Assembly (NCBI GenBank): GCA_030652345.1
Contig: JAUSAU010000051.1
Location: 1-18,155 of the forward strand
Source: Coriobacteriia bacterium
GTDB taxonomy: Bacteria > Actinomycetota > Coriobacteriia > Anaerosomatales > PALSA-660
Direction of reading: 5' to 3'
DNA length: 18,155 nt
Shown one piece after another: positions 6,241 through 13,031 of this stretch; the first letter of the stretch is position 1, and the number at the start of each line of letters is the position of its first letter. A program made the translations under genes and the position numbers. The notes under the pieces were generated by a model. It did not search any database and was not told where the DNA came from. It worked only from the letters and a program-made list of their open reading frames with translations.

Positions 6241-6645
6241 GTGTGGTTGAAAAGCGCGCCTGACAGACGGACGGGTAAGAGCGACGAGGCTCACGACCTC
6301 GCTTGCCGAGACCACGATAAGCACGAGCGTATCAAGTCCGCCGTCGAGTGCCACGGCGCGGTTGAGCAGCTCGAGCGTCAGCGGTGAGTCGGTGGCGATG
6401 AGCATCGCGCCGAGAACGACGGTGCCGCCGAGTTGCAGCGCGAGCATTACCAGGGCGAACCCCCGCAAGCCCGGCCGCTTCATGAGCAACCCCACGCCGA
6501 CTCCGGCGTTCAGCACGCCGAGGAGTAGAGATACCAGCCGGTTGGGCGATGGGTAGAGCGATGCTGTGACCCCGAGCACACCACCCACCACGAACAGCCC
6601 TGCCACCCCCGCGATCAACCATTGCGACCGATTGTCGTAGGCCAT
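6235..6645 (-). CDS. Four-helix membrane protein of unknown function (cassette 9)
   Basis: A 136-residue protein with four membrane helices (about 9-29, 36-54, 61-84, 103-123) and a short basic end. ATG at 6645 is preceded by GGGGAGGGGG. The TAG stop falls in the altered R'' box of attC9: the core-box mutation changed the stop region (TAA to TAG) yet kept termination. No family recognised. Confidence 0.78.
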   Translation of the reverse strand: MAYDNRSQWLIAGVAGLFVVGGVLGVTASLYPSPNRLVSLLLGVLNAGVGVGLLMKRPGLRGFALVMLALQLGGTVVLGAMLIATDSPLTLELLNRAVALDGGLDTLVLIVVSASEVVSLVALTRPSVRRAFQPHS

Positions 6646-6674
6646 GAGAACCCCCTCCCCTGACCGGACACTAC

Positions 6675-6771
6675 GCCTAACGTGTTGCGCTCAACCCGCA
6701 AGGCGCGGTCGGCGCGATATGTATGAGATTACCGCACCTGCGCCGCAGTCGGGTTGAAGCGCTGGTTCGAT
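6675..6771 (-). repeat. attC10 (class A)
   Basis: R' is GCCTAAC (6675-6681) and R'' is GTTCGAT (6765-6771), which equals the reverse of the R' of attC11 (ATCGAAC), marking the AbrB/Doc cassette ends. Non-consensus C at the fourth position of R''. Confidence 0.93.
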
Positions 6772-6786
6772 GAGCGCCGCGTGCTG

Positions 6787-6804
6787 GTAGCACTTCTGTG
6801 CTAC
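6787..6804. promoter_or_regulatory. Probable operator of the AbrB/Doc cassette
   Basis: GTAGCAC-TTCT-GTGCTAC is a perfect seven-base inverted repeat 40-57 bases before the antitoxin start, overlapping a -10-like TACTCT (6802-6807). Type II antitoxins repress their own operon by binding such palindromes. Confidence 0.55.
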
Positions 6805-6843
6805 TCTGACCTGGCACTCTTGCGTGACAACTCGGAGGCGAAC

Positions 6844-7071
6844 ATGACACGCGGACTCAAGCTGAGACAGGCCGGTGGCTCCATTGCGGCAACGTTGCCG
6901 AAGGACATGGCGGAGCGACTGCACCTGTCTGCCGGCGACACTGTGCTTGCGATCGAGACGGACCAAGGGATCCTGCTGACGCCCTATGACCCGCAAACGG
7001 AAGAGGCGCTCTCGATCGCCGCCGAGGTGGCCGGCAAGTACCGCAGCGCCTTGCGCGAGCTGGCGAAGTAG
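6844..7071 (+). CDS. AbrB/MazE-type antitoxin paired with Doc (cassette 10)
   Basis: A 75-residue protein of the swapped-hairpin AbrB fold. LRQAGGSIAATLPKDMAERL and LSAGDTVLAIETDQGILLTP are the two strand-turn-helix parts that make the dimeric DNA-binding domain, and the C-terminal helix AAEVAGKYRSALRELA would cover the toxin. The ribosome site is GGAGG before ATG 6844. It is encoded on the plus strand, opposite to the array, with an operator palindrome upstream, and is followed after three bases by the toxin. Pairing of an AbrB-type antitoxin with Doc, rather than the classic Phd, is known in chromosomal modules. Confidence 0.85.
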   Translation: MTRGLKLRQAGGSIAATLPKDMAERLHLSAGDTVLAIETDQGILLTPYDPQTEEALSIAAEVAGKYRSALRELAK

Positions 7072-7074
7072 CTG

Positions 7075-7485
7075 GTGAGCGGGCGGAAGGGCTATCCGCG
7101 CTGGGTATCGCGCCTGGTCGCGGAGGCGGTCCACTTCGACGTCTTGCGCGCACACGGAGGCATGCCCGGGCTACGTGACGAGGATGCGCTCGAGTCGGCG
7201 CTCTCGCGCGCTCAACAGCGCCACGCCTACGATGCGGACTCGGACCTGCCGGCGCTGGCCGCCGCCTACGGCTACGGGCTCGCTCGCAACCACCCCTTCA
7301 ACGACGGCAACAAGCGTGTTGCCTTCGTGGTGATGGCGACATTCCTGGCCCTGAACGGGCTCGACCTCGACGCGCCCGAGACCGAGGTGGTGACGGCCAT
7401 GCTGGACTTGGCCGCCGGGGCACTCTCAGAGGCTGACCTCGCCGATTGGCTGCGGAAGAGCACCGCGCCACGGTCGTCCCAGTAG
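7075..7485 (+). CDS. doc: Doc-family (Fic fold) toxin, death on curing (cassette 10)
   Basis: A 136-residue protein. The catalytic Fic motif of Doc enzymes is visible at residues 73-81, HPFNDGNKR, after the helix ALAAAYGYGLARN. Doc toxins phosphorylate elongation factor Tu and stop translation. The upstream GMPGLRDEDALESALSRAQ is the usual family start segment. The start is GTG at 7075, three bases after the antitoxin stop, so the pair is translationally coupled. The gene ends ten bases before attC11 and converges on the minus-strand cassette 11. The glycine in NDGNKR (alanine in phage P1 Doc) is a common variant. Confidence 0.92.
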   Translation: MSGRKGYPRWVSRLVAEAVHFDVLRAHGGMPGLRDEDALESALSRAQQRHAYDADSDLPALAAAYGYGLARNHPFNDGNKRVAFVVMATFLALNGLDLDAPETEVVTAMLDLAAGALSEADLADWLRKSTAPRSSQ

Positions 7486-7488
7486 TCC

Positions 7489-7586
7489 ATCGAACGTGAT
7501 GCGCTAAACCCGCAAGGCGCGGATCAGCCTTCCTTTGACGAGCCTACCTCACCGGCGCCGCAGTCGGGTTGAAGCGCTGGTTCGAC
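7489..7586 (-). repeat. attC11 (class A2)
   Basis: R' is ATCGAAC (7489-7495) and R'' is GTTCGAC (7580-7586). The left spacer is GTGATGCGC and the arm is GCGCTAAACCC. Centre GGATCAGCCTTCCTTTGACGAG is the A2 form. It belongs to the lipoprotein cassette. Confidence 0.92.
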
Positions 7587-7592
7587 AGACCC

Positions 7593-8120
7593 CTACTGCC
7601 CAGGCATCCATTGGAGCTTCCACCTGCCATCGATCTTGAAGACGGCCCACCATTGGCCCGGTTCTTGGACAGTGACGCGATAGGGCTGTTCCCCCGGCAG
7701 TGTGACGGTGACGTCGTACACGACGCGGACCCACGCCCAGGTTGCCCCCGGGTCGTTGACTGCGCGCGCCACTCTGACCTCGAGCACGCGGAAGTCCCTA
7801 CACGTCTCCTCAGCCCATGCCCACTCACGCGATGCCGTGGCGAGGTCCACGGGCGGCTCGGCGTAGAAGCTATAGGCGGTCCGCCAGTCCTTCTTGTTCT
7901 GGGCGTCGATGAGCGCGAGTACGACTTCGTCCGGCGTCCGCCCGTCAGCATCGACGCGCGGTCGGGATGGGTCATCCGGAGGGACATCGGTACCATTAGA
8001 GGCGTCAACGCTCGGAACGGTCGAGGCGTCCTGGCTCACCAGAGAGGGTGGGACCTCCGCGCCCGATGAGCAGCCAACAAGCATAAGGGCGACCATGAGT
8101 AGCGCGATCCCCAGTCGCAT
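7593..8120 (-). CDS. Lipoprotein of unknown function (cassette 11)
   Basis: A 175-residue secreted protein. The signal peptide ends in a lipobox, LVGC with Cys17 (MRLGIALLMVALMLVGCSSG), so it should be lipidated and anchored outside the membrane. A serine/aspartate-rich linker (about 18-58) precedes a domain with DEVVLALIDAQNKKDWRTAY, typical of the NTF2-like or DUF4878-like beta-alpha folds found in bacterial lipoproteins, and ends FKIDGRWKLQWMPGQ. ATG at 8120 follows GGGGGAG. The fold call is from pattern only. It is the sole recognised lipoprotein here. Confidence 0.85.
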   Translation of the reverse strand: MRLGIALLMVALMLVGCSSGAEVPPSLVSQDASTVPSVDASNGTDVPPDDPSRPRVDADGRTPDEVVLALIDAQNKKDWRTAYSFYAEPPVDLATASREWAWAEETCRDFRVLEVRVARAVNDPGATWAWVRVVYDVTVTLPGEQPYRVTVQEPGQWWAVFKIDGRWKLQWMPGQ

Positions 8121-8134
8121 GACTCCCCCGTTCT

Positions 8135-8231
8135 GTCGAACGTGTTGCGCTTATCCCGCAAGGCGCGGTCGGCGCAATATGCATGAGATTACCTCACCTG
8201 CGCCGCAGTTGGGTTGAAGCGCTAGTTCGGC
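8135..8231 (-). repeat. attC12 (class A)
   Basis: R' is GTCGAAC (8135-8141), matching R'' of attC11 exactly. R'' is GTTCGGC (8225-8231), matching R' of attC13 (GCCGAAC) exactly. The left arm is GCGCTTATCCC and the right end GCTAGTT as in class B. Confidence 0.92.
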
Positions 8232-8251
8232 ACTTCGGCCGACCGTCGGCG

Positions 8252-8701
8252 CTAGGTCGACGAACCTGTCTGCGCCAAGATGTAGAGCAACAATGCCACG
8301 GCCAGACCGGCTAACGGCAGGATCAGAGCGGCCACGAACCGCGGCGGCACGGGTCCGGCGGCCTTCATCGTCGCGAACGACTGGGCTGTCGTTGTGAATA
8401 GCATCAACATGGAGCAGACACCCAACGCTAGCCAGCCGAATCCCAGGAGTATGCCGGGTAGAACATCGGCGAGGCTGCCGTACGCGAACGACATTCGCAG
8501 GGCCCACAGCGACGGCAGGCCAACCACTACCACGGCTAACACCGAGAAGACAATCAAGGTCAAGACGGCGCTCGCTCGATCCTCCGGCCTGCGAGTGAAC
8601 CGCGCCAGGACGAATCCAGGGACGGCCGCGAGGGTGACCGCGATGGTGGCGGAGACCAGGTTGGCCACAAAGTACAAGACTCCCGCCTGCGAGCGAATCA
8701 C
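8252..8701 (-). CDS. Four-helix membrane protein of unknown function (cassette 12)
   Basis: A 149-residue protein with four membrane helices (about 8-34, 44-66, 80-104, 121-143). A basic loop after helix 1 (RFTRRPEDR) suggests that side is cytoplasmic. The start is GTG at 8701 with a run of six G upstream, only 14 bases from attC13. The longer overlapping frame of 8151-8735 runs through attC and is not preferred. No family recognised. Confidence 0.76.
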   Translation of the reverse strand: MIRSQAGVLYFVANLVSATIAVTLAAVPGFVLARFTRRPEDRASAVLTLIVFSVLAVVVVGLPSLWALRMSFAYGSLADVLPGILLGFGWLALGVCSMLMLFTTTAQSFATMKAAGPVPPRFVAALILPLAGLAVALLLYILAQTGSST

Positions 8702-8715
8702 GCGCCCCCCGATCT

Positions 8716-8812
8716 GCCGAACGTGTTGCGCTCAACCCGCAAGGTGCGGTCGGCGCGATATGTATGAGATTACCTCACCTGCGCCGCAGTCGGGTTGAAG
8801 CGCTGGTTAGGC
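8716..8812 (-). repeat. attC13 (class A)
   Basis: R' is GCCGAAC (8716-8722) and R'' is GTTAGGC (8806-8812). R'' holds the TAA stop of the ParE gene. It differs by one base from the other end of its cassette (GTTAGCC at attC14). Confidence 0.93.
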
Positions 8813-9109
8813 ATGTGTGGACTCGCCGGGCACTTCCGGTAGCTGCCGCGCGTGCCACACGCCGACGATCCAGACTGTGTCATCCACAACCCGGTGGAAG
8901 AAGCGGTAGGGAGGTACGGGGAGCACGCGGTGCGGCAGCCCGGGGAATTCCGGTATCGCGTGCCCGGAGTGCGGGTGCAGCCGAAGCTGCGCGATGACCG
9001 CCTCGGCGCGCTGCTGGACGGCAAACGCTCCCGCAGGGCTCTTGTCACGGATGTACGTCAGCGCCTCTAAGTACTGCCGCTCAGCTTGAGGGGTGAACCG
9101 CACGCGCAC
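8807..9109 (-). CDS. ParE/RelE-family toxin (cassette 13)
   Basis: A 100-residue protein of the plasmid-stabilisation ParE/RelE fold: the N-terminal strand VRFTPQAERQYLEALTYI, a helix hairpin, then PEFPGLPHRVLPVPPYRFFH and the final strands VVDDTVWIVGVWHARQ, where the family places PYRxxYxV and the VxHxRR-like ending. ParE poisons gyrase and RelE cleaves ribosome-bound mRNA; sequence alone does not tell which. The start is GTG at 9109, five bases after the antitoxin stop (9115). The TAA stop lies in R'' of attC13. Confidence 0.88.
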   Translation of the reverse strand: MRVRFTPQAERQYLEALTYIRDKSPAGAFAVQQRAEAVIAQLRLHPHSGHAIPEFPGLPHRVLPVPPYRFFHRVVDDTVWIVGVWHARQLPEVPGESTHA

Positions 9110-9114
9110 CTGGG

Positions 9115-9390
9115 CTACTTCCCAACCAGGAGCGCACGCGCCTCTGCCATGACGTCATCCGCATCGCGCCCAACCCCGGCAACGATCTCCGCATCTCCCT
9201 GCGCGAGAATCCGCAGAATCTCGTTCTCGTGTTGGGTGCGCGCATAGGAGTCGGCACTGACGAGCACCGCTGACGCCCGACCGCGCTGCGTGATCACGAC
9301 AGGCTCGTCCGTGGCGACAACGCGCTTGATGATGCCGGCTGCGTCCTGCCGGAGATCCGAGATAGGGACGATGGCGGGCAGTGAGCTCAT
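9115..9390 (-). CDS. Phd/YefM-family antitoxin (cassette 13)
   Basis: A 91-residue antitoxin. The N-terminal Phd/YefM DNA-binding pattern is clear: IVPISDLRQDAAGIIKRV, then EPVVITQRGRASAVLVSADSY. The C-terminal half is acidic (GDAEIVAGVGRDADDVMAEA), as expected for the toxin-binding tail. An ATG at 9399 is three codons earlier, but the ATG at 9390 has AGGAGGTG at better spacing. A -10-like TATCGT with TTAGCC as a weak -35 sits between attC14 and the gene. Antitoxin comes before toxin, the usual order. Confidence 0.88.
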   Translation of the reverse strand: MSSLPAIVPISDLRQDAAGIIKRVVATDEPVVITQRGRASAVLVSADSYARTQHENEILRILAQGDAEIVAGVGRDADDVMAEARALLVGK

Positions 9391-9438
9391 TGAAAGCACC
9401 TCCTAAGGTACAACCAACGATACCACACTGCGTACTAT

Positions 9439-9524
9439 GGCTAACGTGTTAGGCAGGAGCGGCGGCCCATACCGTTGCGGGCTGATTCTACCTTGCGGCC
9501 GTCCGCTCGATGCCTTTGTTAGGA
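9439..9524 (-). repeat. attC14 (class C)
   Basis: R' is GGCTAAC (9439-9445) and R'' is GTTAGGA (9518-9524). The arms here are TGTTAGGCA and TGCCTTTGTTAGG, and the centre starts GGAGCGGCGGCCCAT and ends CGGCCGTCCGCTCGA. It is unlike class A and shared with attC24 and half site attC3. Confidence 0.9.
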
Positions 9525-9560
9525 CGATCGATCCAAGGCCGGCGTCTGACACCGCGACCC

Positions 9561-10181
9561 TCAGAGACTCACGTTCTGAAGGGTGAGCGAGACGGCCACA
9601 GCCGCAACGGGCGCAAGAGCAAGCACGCGTATCCGCTGTCGATTGCCTTGTGGCAGCACAACCACGAGCGCCGCTCCGGCGGCGAGATCAAACGCTGTCA
9701 CGTGGTTGACCAGCTCGGCGGCGCTCGCACTGATTGGCGGCAGCAGATTGGGCAGCCACGAGAAGAGCAACATCCCGACAGGCACCGCCGCGGCGCAGGC
9801 CGCCAGCCATCCCGTCCCGCGAGAATACCAGGTGATCAGGGCAAACGGGATCCCGAGAACGAACGTGACGGCAATCCATACGAGCACGTCGCGCCAAGGA
9901 AGGTAGTCGAAGAACAACGCCGAAGTCCCGAAGTACCCGAGAAGCATTGCGAGCAAGAAGATCGTCACTCGCACGATGGCAACCGTCCGGGACAGACTCG
10001 CTGCACCGATGAGCGTCACGAGCAGGATCCAAACACCGAAGTTGTTGACGATGTCGGCCACGACCGGCACACGCCAACCTTCGATGACCACGGCCGCCAA
10101 GACCCCGACGATGATGCCGACACCGCCCAGCTTCCTCCCCGACGACACGAGCGCCGCTCCCCGAAGCGTGCCGTTGTCCAC
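9561..10181 (-). CDS. DUF6518-like integral membrane protein (cassette 14)
   Basis: A 206-residue protein with six or seven membrane helices (about 18-36, 46-64, 69-91, 97-118, 123-142, 161-177, 184-201). Patterns such as VNNFGVWILLVTLIGAAS (45-62), VTIFLLAMLLGYFGTSALFF (72-91) and ITWYSRGTGWLAACAAA recall the DUF6518 group of unknown function, and the protein may be a distant relative of the cassette 2 product. GTG 10181 is chosen because GGGAGA lies upstream; the 18 codons before it are partly attC15. Family name is tentative. Confidence 0.76.
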   Translation of the reverse strand: MDNGTLRGAALVSSGRKLGGVGIIVGVLAAVVIEGWRVPVVADIVNNFGVWILLVTLIGAASLSRTVAIVRVTIFLLAMLLGYFGTSALFFDYLPWRDVLVWIAVTFVLGIPFALITWYSRGTGWLAACAAAVPVGMLLFSWLPNLLPPISASAAELVNHVTAFDLAAGAALVVVLPQGNRQRIRVLALAPVAAVAVSLTLQNVSL

Positions 10182-10202
10182 CGATTCTCCCTGCGAGATT
10201 CG

Positions 10203-10287
10203 TCCTAACGTGTTGCGCCTAACCCGCGCCCACAACCTAGCATGTTGCGCCGACCGTGAACGCGTCGGCTTGAAGCGCTAGTTGGAC
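10203..10287 (-). repeat. attC15 (class B)
   Basis: R' is TCCTAAC (10203-10209), the exact mate of R'' GTTAGGA of attC14. R'' is GTTGGAC (10281-10287). The left arm is GCGCCTAACCC; the centre includes ACCTAGCATGTTGCGCCGAC, class B as in attC4 and attC17. Confidence 0.92.
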
Positions 10288-10596
10288 GCTTCCGCCCAGG
10301 TCAGGATCCATCAGCCGCTCGCTCCGCCAGACCCGCACGACTGTCACCGATGCGGCGTCCCGACGGTACACGATCCGGAATGGCGGCAGCTCGAGTTCGC
10401 GCAGCCAAGGCGTCTCAAACTCCGGGACGACCCTACCGCTGTCCGGGAACATCGCGAGCTGCTCGACGCGCTCGAAGACCGCGAGGACCAGACGCTGGCC
10501 CACCTCAGGCACCTGCTGCGATGCGTACCAGGCCATGATGTCGGCCAGGTCGTCCTCGGCTGATCGCGCGAAGTCGATCCGGACGGGGGGCGCCAT
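10237..10596 (-). CDS. ParE/RelE-family toxin reading into attC15 (cassette 15)
   Basis: A 119-residue frame. Residues 1-97 or so are a ParE-type toxin: VRIDFARSAEDDLADIMAWY, VFERVEQLAMFPDSGRVVPE, then LRELELPPFRIVYRRDAASV and TVVRVWRSERLM. The remaining 22 residues (ending GGSVQLALQADAFTVGATC) are translated from attC15, because no stop occurs before it. The ATG at 10596 overlaps the antitoxin TGA (ATGA), giving tight coupling. It ends within attC15 at 10237. Whether the attC-encoded tail matters for activity is unknown. Confidence 0.87.
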   Translation of the reverse strand: MAPPVRIDFARSAEDDLADIMAWYASQQVPEVGQRLVLAVFERVEQLAMFPDSGRVVPEFETPWLRELELPPFRIVYRRDAASVTVVRVWRSERLMDPDLGGSVQLALQADAFTVGATC

Positions 10597-10871
10597 CAGG
10601 CGATACCGAGACGACGCTTCACGTCGGCAAGCGGGCTGACGCGCCCCGCCTCGATGTCAGCCAAGCCGGCAACGACGGCGCGCATGAAACCGCGCTCGTC
10701 CTCAGCGGCTTCGAACTCGGAGAGCGCCTGCACAACGGCGACTCCCCGCCCGTGGCTGGTAAGCAGCACGGGACGACCGGTCTCGTCGACGCGGCGCACG
10801 ACCTTGCCCGGGTTGACCTTCATGTCGCCGAGGGGCACGACATCCTCCGAGAACTTGACGGTAGAGCGCAT
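10596..10871 (-). CDS. Phd/YefM-type antitoxin (cassette 15)
   Basis: A 91-residue antitoxin. Its N-terminal pattern VVPLGDMKVNPGKVVRRVDE followed by GRPVLLTSHGRGVAVVQALS is the Phd/YefM fold, and the second half (ADIEAGRVSPLADVKRRLG) should cover the toxin. ATG 10871 follows GGGAGG; frames reaching further upstream cross attC16. TGA overlaps the toxin ATG. An operator palindrome and -10-like box lie 30-40 bases upstream, so the gene is likely autoregulated. Confidence 0.86.
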   Translation of the reverse strand: MRSTVKFSEDVVPLGDMKVNPGKVVRRVDETGRPVLLTSHGRGVAVVQALSEFEAAEDERGFMRAVVAGLADIEAGRVSPLADVKRRLGIA

Positions 10872-10899
10872 GAACGCCTCCCAACAACACCAACATTGC

Positions 10900-10917
10900 G
10901 GTGCTGATTGTAGCACC
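10900..10917. promoter_or_regulatory. Operator palindrome around the -10 of the Phd/ParE pair
   Basis: GGTGCT-GATTGT-AGCACC is a perfect six-base inverted repeat 29-46 bases before the antitoxin. Its minus-strand centre spells TACAAT (10912-10907), a good -10. Binding here would block transcription, the expected antitoxin autoregulation. No clear -35. Confidence 0.6.
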
Positions 10918-10939
10918 ACTCGGCAGGTGAAAGGAACGC

Positions 10940-11034
10940 GTCTAACGTGATGCGCTTCACCTGCAAGGCGTTCGCCACGCCTCCGACCCGAGACTACCTC
11001 ACCTACGCCTTGTCTGGTGAAGCGCTTGTTAGCG
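10940..11034 (-). repeat. attC16 (class D)
   Basis: R' is GTCTAAC (10940-10946) and R'' is GTTAGCG (11028-11034). Arms are GCGCTTCACC and GGTGAAGCGC, so the usual one-base difference in this arm is missing. Centre GACCCGAGACTACCTCACCTACGCC differs from class A; attC22 is the closest relative. Confidence 0.88.
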
Positions 11035-11085
11035 CGCCGTCGTCGCCGGGGACGAATCACTAATCCGCGAGCTAAGGAGTCGACC

Positions 11086-11472
11086 ATGCCCCAGTATGGA
11101 ATGATCGTGTACGCTCCCGCGCCGGCCGATCCCATGGCTCTCAGCCCCGAACATCTCGCCGCGCTCGAAGCGTACCCGGAGCAGGCCAAAGCACTGAAGG
11201 GTAAGGTCCTGGGCGGCAACTACTTCGCGAAGACGCATGGTTTCGCGTTCGACCCGAGCACGACAGCCATGACGGTCGAGGGTGAGGCCGTGAGACAGGG
11301 CACGCTCCTGAAATCGAATCTCGTCGCGTGTGCCTTCTACGTCGTGGCCGCACCAAGCATCGCGGTCGCCACACAGATCGCCAAGCTCCATCCCGCCGTC
11401 GGGGAAGGCGGAGTCGAAATCCATCCGGTCTTCAAGCCAGCCGACCTGGTGCAAGACGACTACGACGACTAG
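11086..11472 (+). CDS. YciI-like (YCII-related) protein (cassette 16)
   Basis: A 128-residue soluble protein on the strand opposite to most cassettes. The start PQYGMIVYAP and the segment AFYVVAAPSIAVATQIAKLH (83-102), ending VGEGGVEIHPVF, match the ferredoxin-like YCII domain (beta strand, helix, beta strand near the end). In many relatives the fourth strand carries the GxxEVRPV motif, here GGVEIHPV. Middle part GKVLGGNYFAKTHGFAFDPS is probably the loop region. ATG 11086 follows AAGGAG. YciI proteins have poorly known enzymatic roles. The closest named homologue should be checked by fold search. Confidence 0.68.
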   Translation: MPQYGMIVYAPAPADPMALSPEHLAALEAYPEQAKALKGKVLGGNYFAKTHGFAFDPSTTAMTVEGEAVRQGTLLKSNLVACAFYVVAAPSIAVATQIAKLHPAVGEGGVEIHPVFKPADLVQDDYDD

Positions 11473-11505
11473 GTGTGGGCGTCAACAACCCGAGTGCGGA
11501 GGTCG

Positions 11506-11592
11506 AGCTAACGTGATGCGCTCAAGGCGCGCGGAACGAACCTAGCATAGATCGCAAACCGTGAACGCGTCCGCTTGAAGCGCTAGTTGGGA
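11506..11592 (-). repeat. attC17 (class B)
   Basis: R' is AGCTAAC (11506-11512) and R'' is GTTGGGA (11586-11592). The left arm GCGCTCAAGGCGCG is shorter than in its class mates, while the right arm CGCGTCCGCTTGAAGCGC is normal. It belongs to the RHH VapB/VapC cassette. Confidence 0.88.
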
Positions 11593-11600
11593 AGCCGGCG

Positions 11601-12023
11601 TTACCCGGATTCCGCTCGCAGCGCGGCCAGCAACTCCGCAGGCGTGAACACAGGCAGCGTCGAGCGCGCGAAGTCCTTGCCGTTTCGGGTCACGATCGCA
11701 CTCGCCCCCGCCGCGCGCGCCGCCTCGTACAAGACCGCGTCCTCGTAGTCCGAGAAGCCCGAGTCGACCGCTGCGCGCAGCATCTCGCGATCCACGCATG
11801 CAACGTCGAATATCGCGAGCAGCTCGCGGACGTAGTCGGTTGCCGCGGAAGCCCCAACGACCTGGGACCCGAGGTAGTGGATGGTGGTGACCGTAGTCGA
11901 GCAGATTATGCCGTCGAGCCCGCCCGAGTCGACCAAGCTCAGGAGGCGCTCCGCCGAGTCCACGAACGGCGCGCGCGCCAGCAGATGATCAAGCACCACG
12001 TTGGTATCGAAGAGCACCCTCAC
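11601..12023 (-). CDS. vapC: VapC toxin, PIN-domain ribonuclease (cassette 17)
   Basis: A 140-residue PIN-domain protein. The acidic residues of the metal site are visible: Asp6 in LFDTNVVLDHLL, the SDYEDAVLYEAA segment (91-102) and Asp117 in TRNGKDF (112-118). VapC enzymes cleave specific RNAs, often tRNA, and are neutralised by VapB. The GTG start at 12023 overlaps the antitoxin stop (GTGA). TAA at 11601 lies only nine bases from R'' of attC17. Confidence 0.92.
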   Translation of the reverse strand: MRVLFDTNVVLDHLLARAPFVDSAERLLSLVDSGGLDGIICSTTVTTIHYLGSQVVGASAATDYVRELLAIFDVACVDREMLRAAVDSGFSDYEDAVLYEAARAAGASAIVTRNGKDFARSTLPVFTPAELLAALRAESG

Positions 12024-12256
12024 AGGTACTTGTGCTCGAGATGACGGCGGTAGTCGCTCTCGTCGAGCCCCGAGCCGGCGAGCACTCCCCGCAAGGCGCG
12101 CACGCGGGGCGTGACCACGGCGCCGGCGTCTTGCGAGTCGATGAGCGCGAAGAAGTCCGCGACCAGCTGCGAGACGGACCGGCCGGACTCAGCCGAGTGG
12201 CGCTTGGCGCTCGCGATCAGATCCTCGTCCAGACGCAGGGTGAGCTTGGTATTCAT
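12020..12256 (-). CDS. vapB: VapB-type antitoxin, ribbon-helix-helix (cassette 17)
   Basis: A 78-residue protein starting MNTKLTLRLDEDLIASAKR then HSAESGRSVSQLVADFFAL: the ribbon strand and two helices of an RHH (MetJ/Arc-type) DNA-binding fold, followed by a toxin-binding tail that ends LDESDYRRHLEHKYL. ATG 12256 follows GGAGG. The stop overlaps the VapC start by four bases (TGA inside GTGA). A promoter and palindrome lie just upstream, so the pair should be autoregulated. Confidence 0.9.
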   Translation of the reverse strand: MNTKLTLRLDEDLIASAKRHSAESGRSVSQLVADFFALIDSQDAGAVVTPRVRALRGVLAGSGLDESDYRRHLEHKYL

Positions 12257-12267
12257 CGCAAGACCTC

Positions 12268-12300
12268 CTGACGTACAACATCACGACAATGATACGTCAG
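12268..12300. promoter_or_regulatory. Operator palindrome of the RHH VapB/VapC cassette
   Basis: CTGACGTA (12268-12275) and TACGTCAG (12293-12300) are perfect eight-base arms separated by 17 bases. The distal arm overlaps the -10 box and the proximal arm reaches toward the ribosome site. RHH antitoxins bind spaced inverted arms like these. Confidence 0.68.
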
Positions 12301-12317
12301 ACGTCGGCGAACGACAA
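12289..12317 (-). promoter_or_regulatory. Sigma-70-type promoter of the RHH VapB/VapC cassette
   Basis: On the minus strand TTGTCG (12317-12312), 17 bases, then TATCAT (12294-12289). Both boxes are good matches to the housekeeping consensus. It lies inside the cassette, so the pair is expressed wherever it sits in the array. Confidence 0.65.
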
Positions 12318-12331
12318 GGTCTTGCCGGTCT

Positions 12332-12428
12332 TTCCAACGTGTTGCGCTTAAGCCGCAAGGCGCGGTCGGCGCGATATGTATGAGACTACCTCACCGGCGC
12401 CGCAGTCGGGTTGAAGCGCTGGTTAGCC
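12332..12428 (-). repeat. attC18 (class A)
   Basis: R' is TTCCAAC (12332-12338) and R'' is GTTAGCC (12422-12428), exact mate of R' GGCTAAC of attC19. The TAA of the second VapC lies in R''. The left arm is GCGCTTAAGCC. Confidence 0.92.
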
Positions 12429-12812
12429 CGCAGAGCCCGACGTCTTCGCAACGTACTTCACGCCGGCGATCTCGGCGAAATCAGCATCCTGCGTCCATAG
12501 CGTTGCTTCCCATGCCCGCGCCGTCGCGAGCATGACGGCGTCCGCCATGGGGAGACGCTCATCGATACTGAGTCGAGCCGCCGAGAGCGCCACCGACGAA
12601 GTCAAGTCGACCACGCGACCCTGTTGCATGAGCGCGACCGCCTGCAACGCATCGCCCTCGCCGCGCTGCTGCACGATGCGCCTGAACACCTCGTAGAGGC
12701 TCAGCGACGGAACAATCAGGTCACCGGCATCCTCGATCGCGTCAGCGAAGAACTGTGCGTTGACACCGTCCGCCAGGTACTCGAGCCAGCCACACGAATC
12801 GACCAGGTTCAC
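12423..12812 (-). CDS. vapC: VapC toxin, PIN-domain ribonuclease (cassette 18)
   Basis: A 129-residue PIN-domain protein with Asp5 in NLVDSCGWLEYLADG, Glu41 in SLSLYEVFRR, Asp91 in LPMADAVMLATARA and the TQDADF (107-112) motif near the end, all at the normal VapC spacing. It is a different subfamily from the toxin in cassette 17. The start at 12812 overlaps the antitoxin end by four bases, and the stop lies in R'' of attC18. Expected RNA-cleaving toxin controlled by the AbrB-type antitoxin. Confidence 0.92.
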   Translation of the reverse strand: MNLVDSCGWLEYLADGVNAQFFADAIEDAGDLIVPSLSLYEVFRRIVQQRGEGDALQAVALMQQGRVVDLTSSVALSAARLSIDERLPMADAVMLATARAWEATLWTQDADFAEIAGVKYVAKTSGSAG

Positions 12813-13015
12813 AGACGATCATCCTCACGGGGCACGTCGGTCTCGATGCCGCGTAGGAAACCGCGCATCTTGGCGGCCGGCTGCTCCGGAACGAGCTCGA
12901 TGCGATCACCATAGAGGATGGTCTGGACCTTCTGACCCGGACGCAACTCAAGGCTCTCACGGATGTCTTTCGGAATGACAACCTGAAACTTGGGAGAGAT
13001 CGTGACAGCAGCCAT
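12809..13015 (-). CDS. vapB: AbrB-type VapB antitoxin (cassette 18)
   Basis: A 68-residue protein. VTISPKFQVVIPKDIRESL followed by LRPGQKVQTILYGDRIELVP is the classic AbrB/SpoVT swapped-hairpin fold. The C-terminus FLRGIETDVPREDDRL is short and acidic for toxin binding. A GTG at 13027 is also in frame, but the GTGGAG next to it is itself the ribosome site for ATG 13015, so the latter is chosen. Two palindromes and a promoter lie upstream. AbrB-type VapB with PIN VapC is a well-known pairing. Confidence 0.9.
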   Translation of the reverse strand: MAAVTISPKFQVVIPKDIRESLELRPGQKVQTILYGDRIELVPEQPAAKMRGFLRGIETDVPREDDRL

Positions 13016-13031
13016 GAGAGACTCCACTCAT

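Noticed and set aside
8151..8735. Longer alternative minus-strand frame for cassette 12
   Set aside because: It ends in attC12 translation and begins in attC13, whereas the 149-residue frame at 8252-8701 has four clean membrane helices.
8764..8997. Plus-strand frames starting MRLPHLRRSRVEALV (also at 5238 and other class A sites)
   Set aside because: They begin inside the attC centre (TATGTATGAGATTACC) and repeat at every class A site; they are translation of the recombination site, with no ribosome site.
9510..10208. Long plus-strand frame of 232 codons opposite the cassette 14 gene
   Set aside because: Composition is that of the antisense of a membrane gene (many Arg, His, Gln, Pro), with no ribosome site; the minus-strand membrane protein is the real gene.
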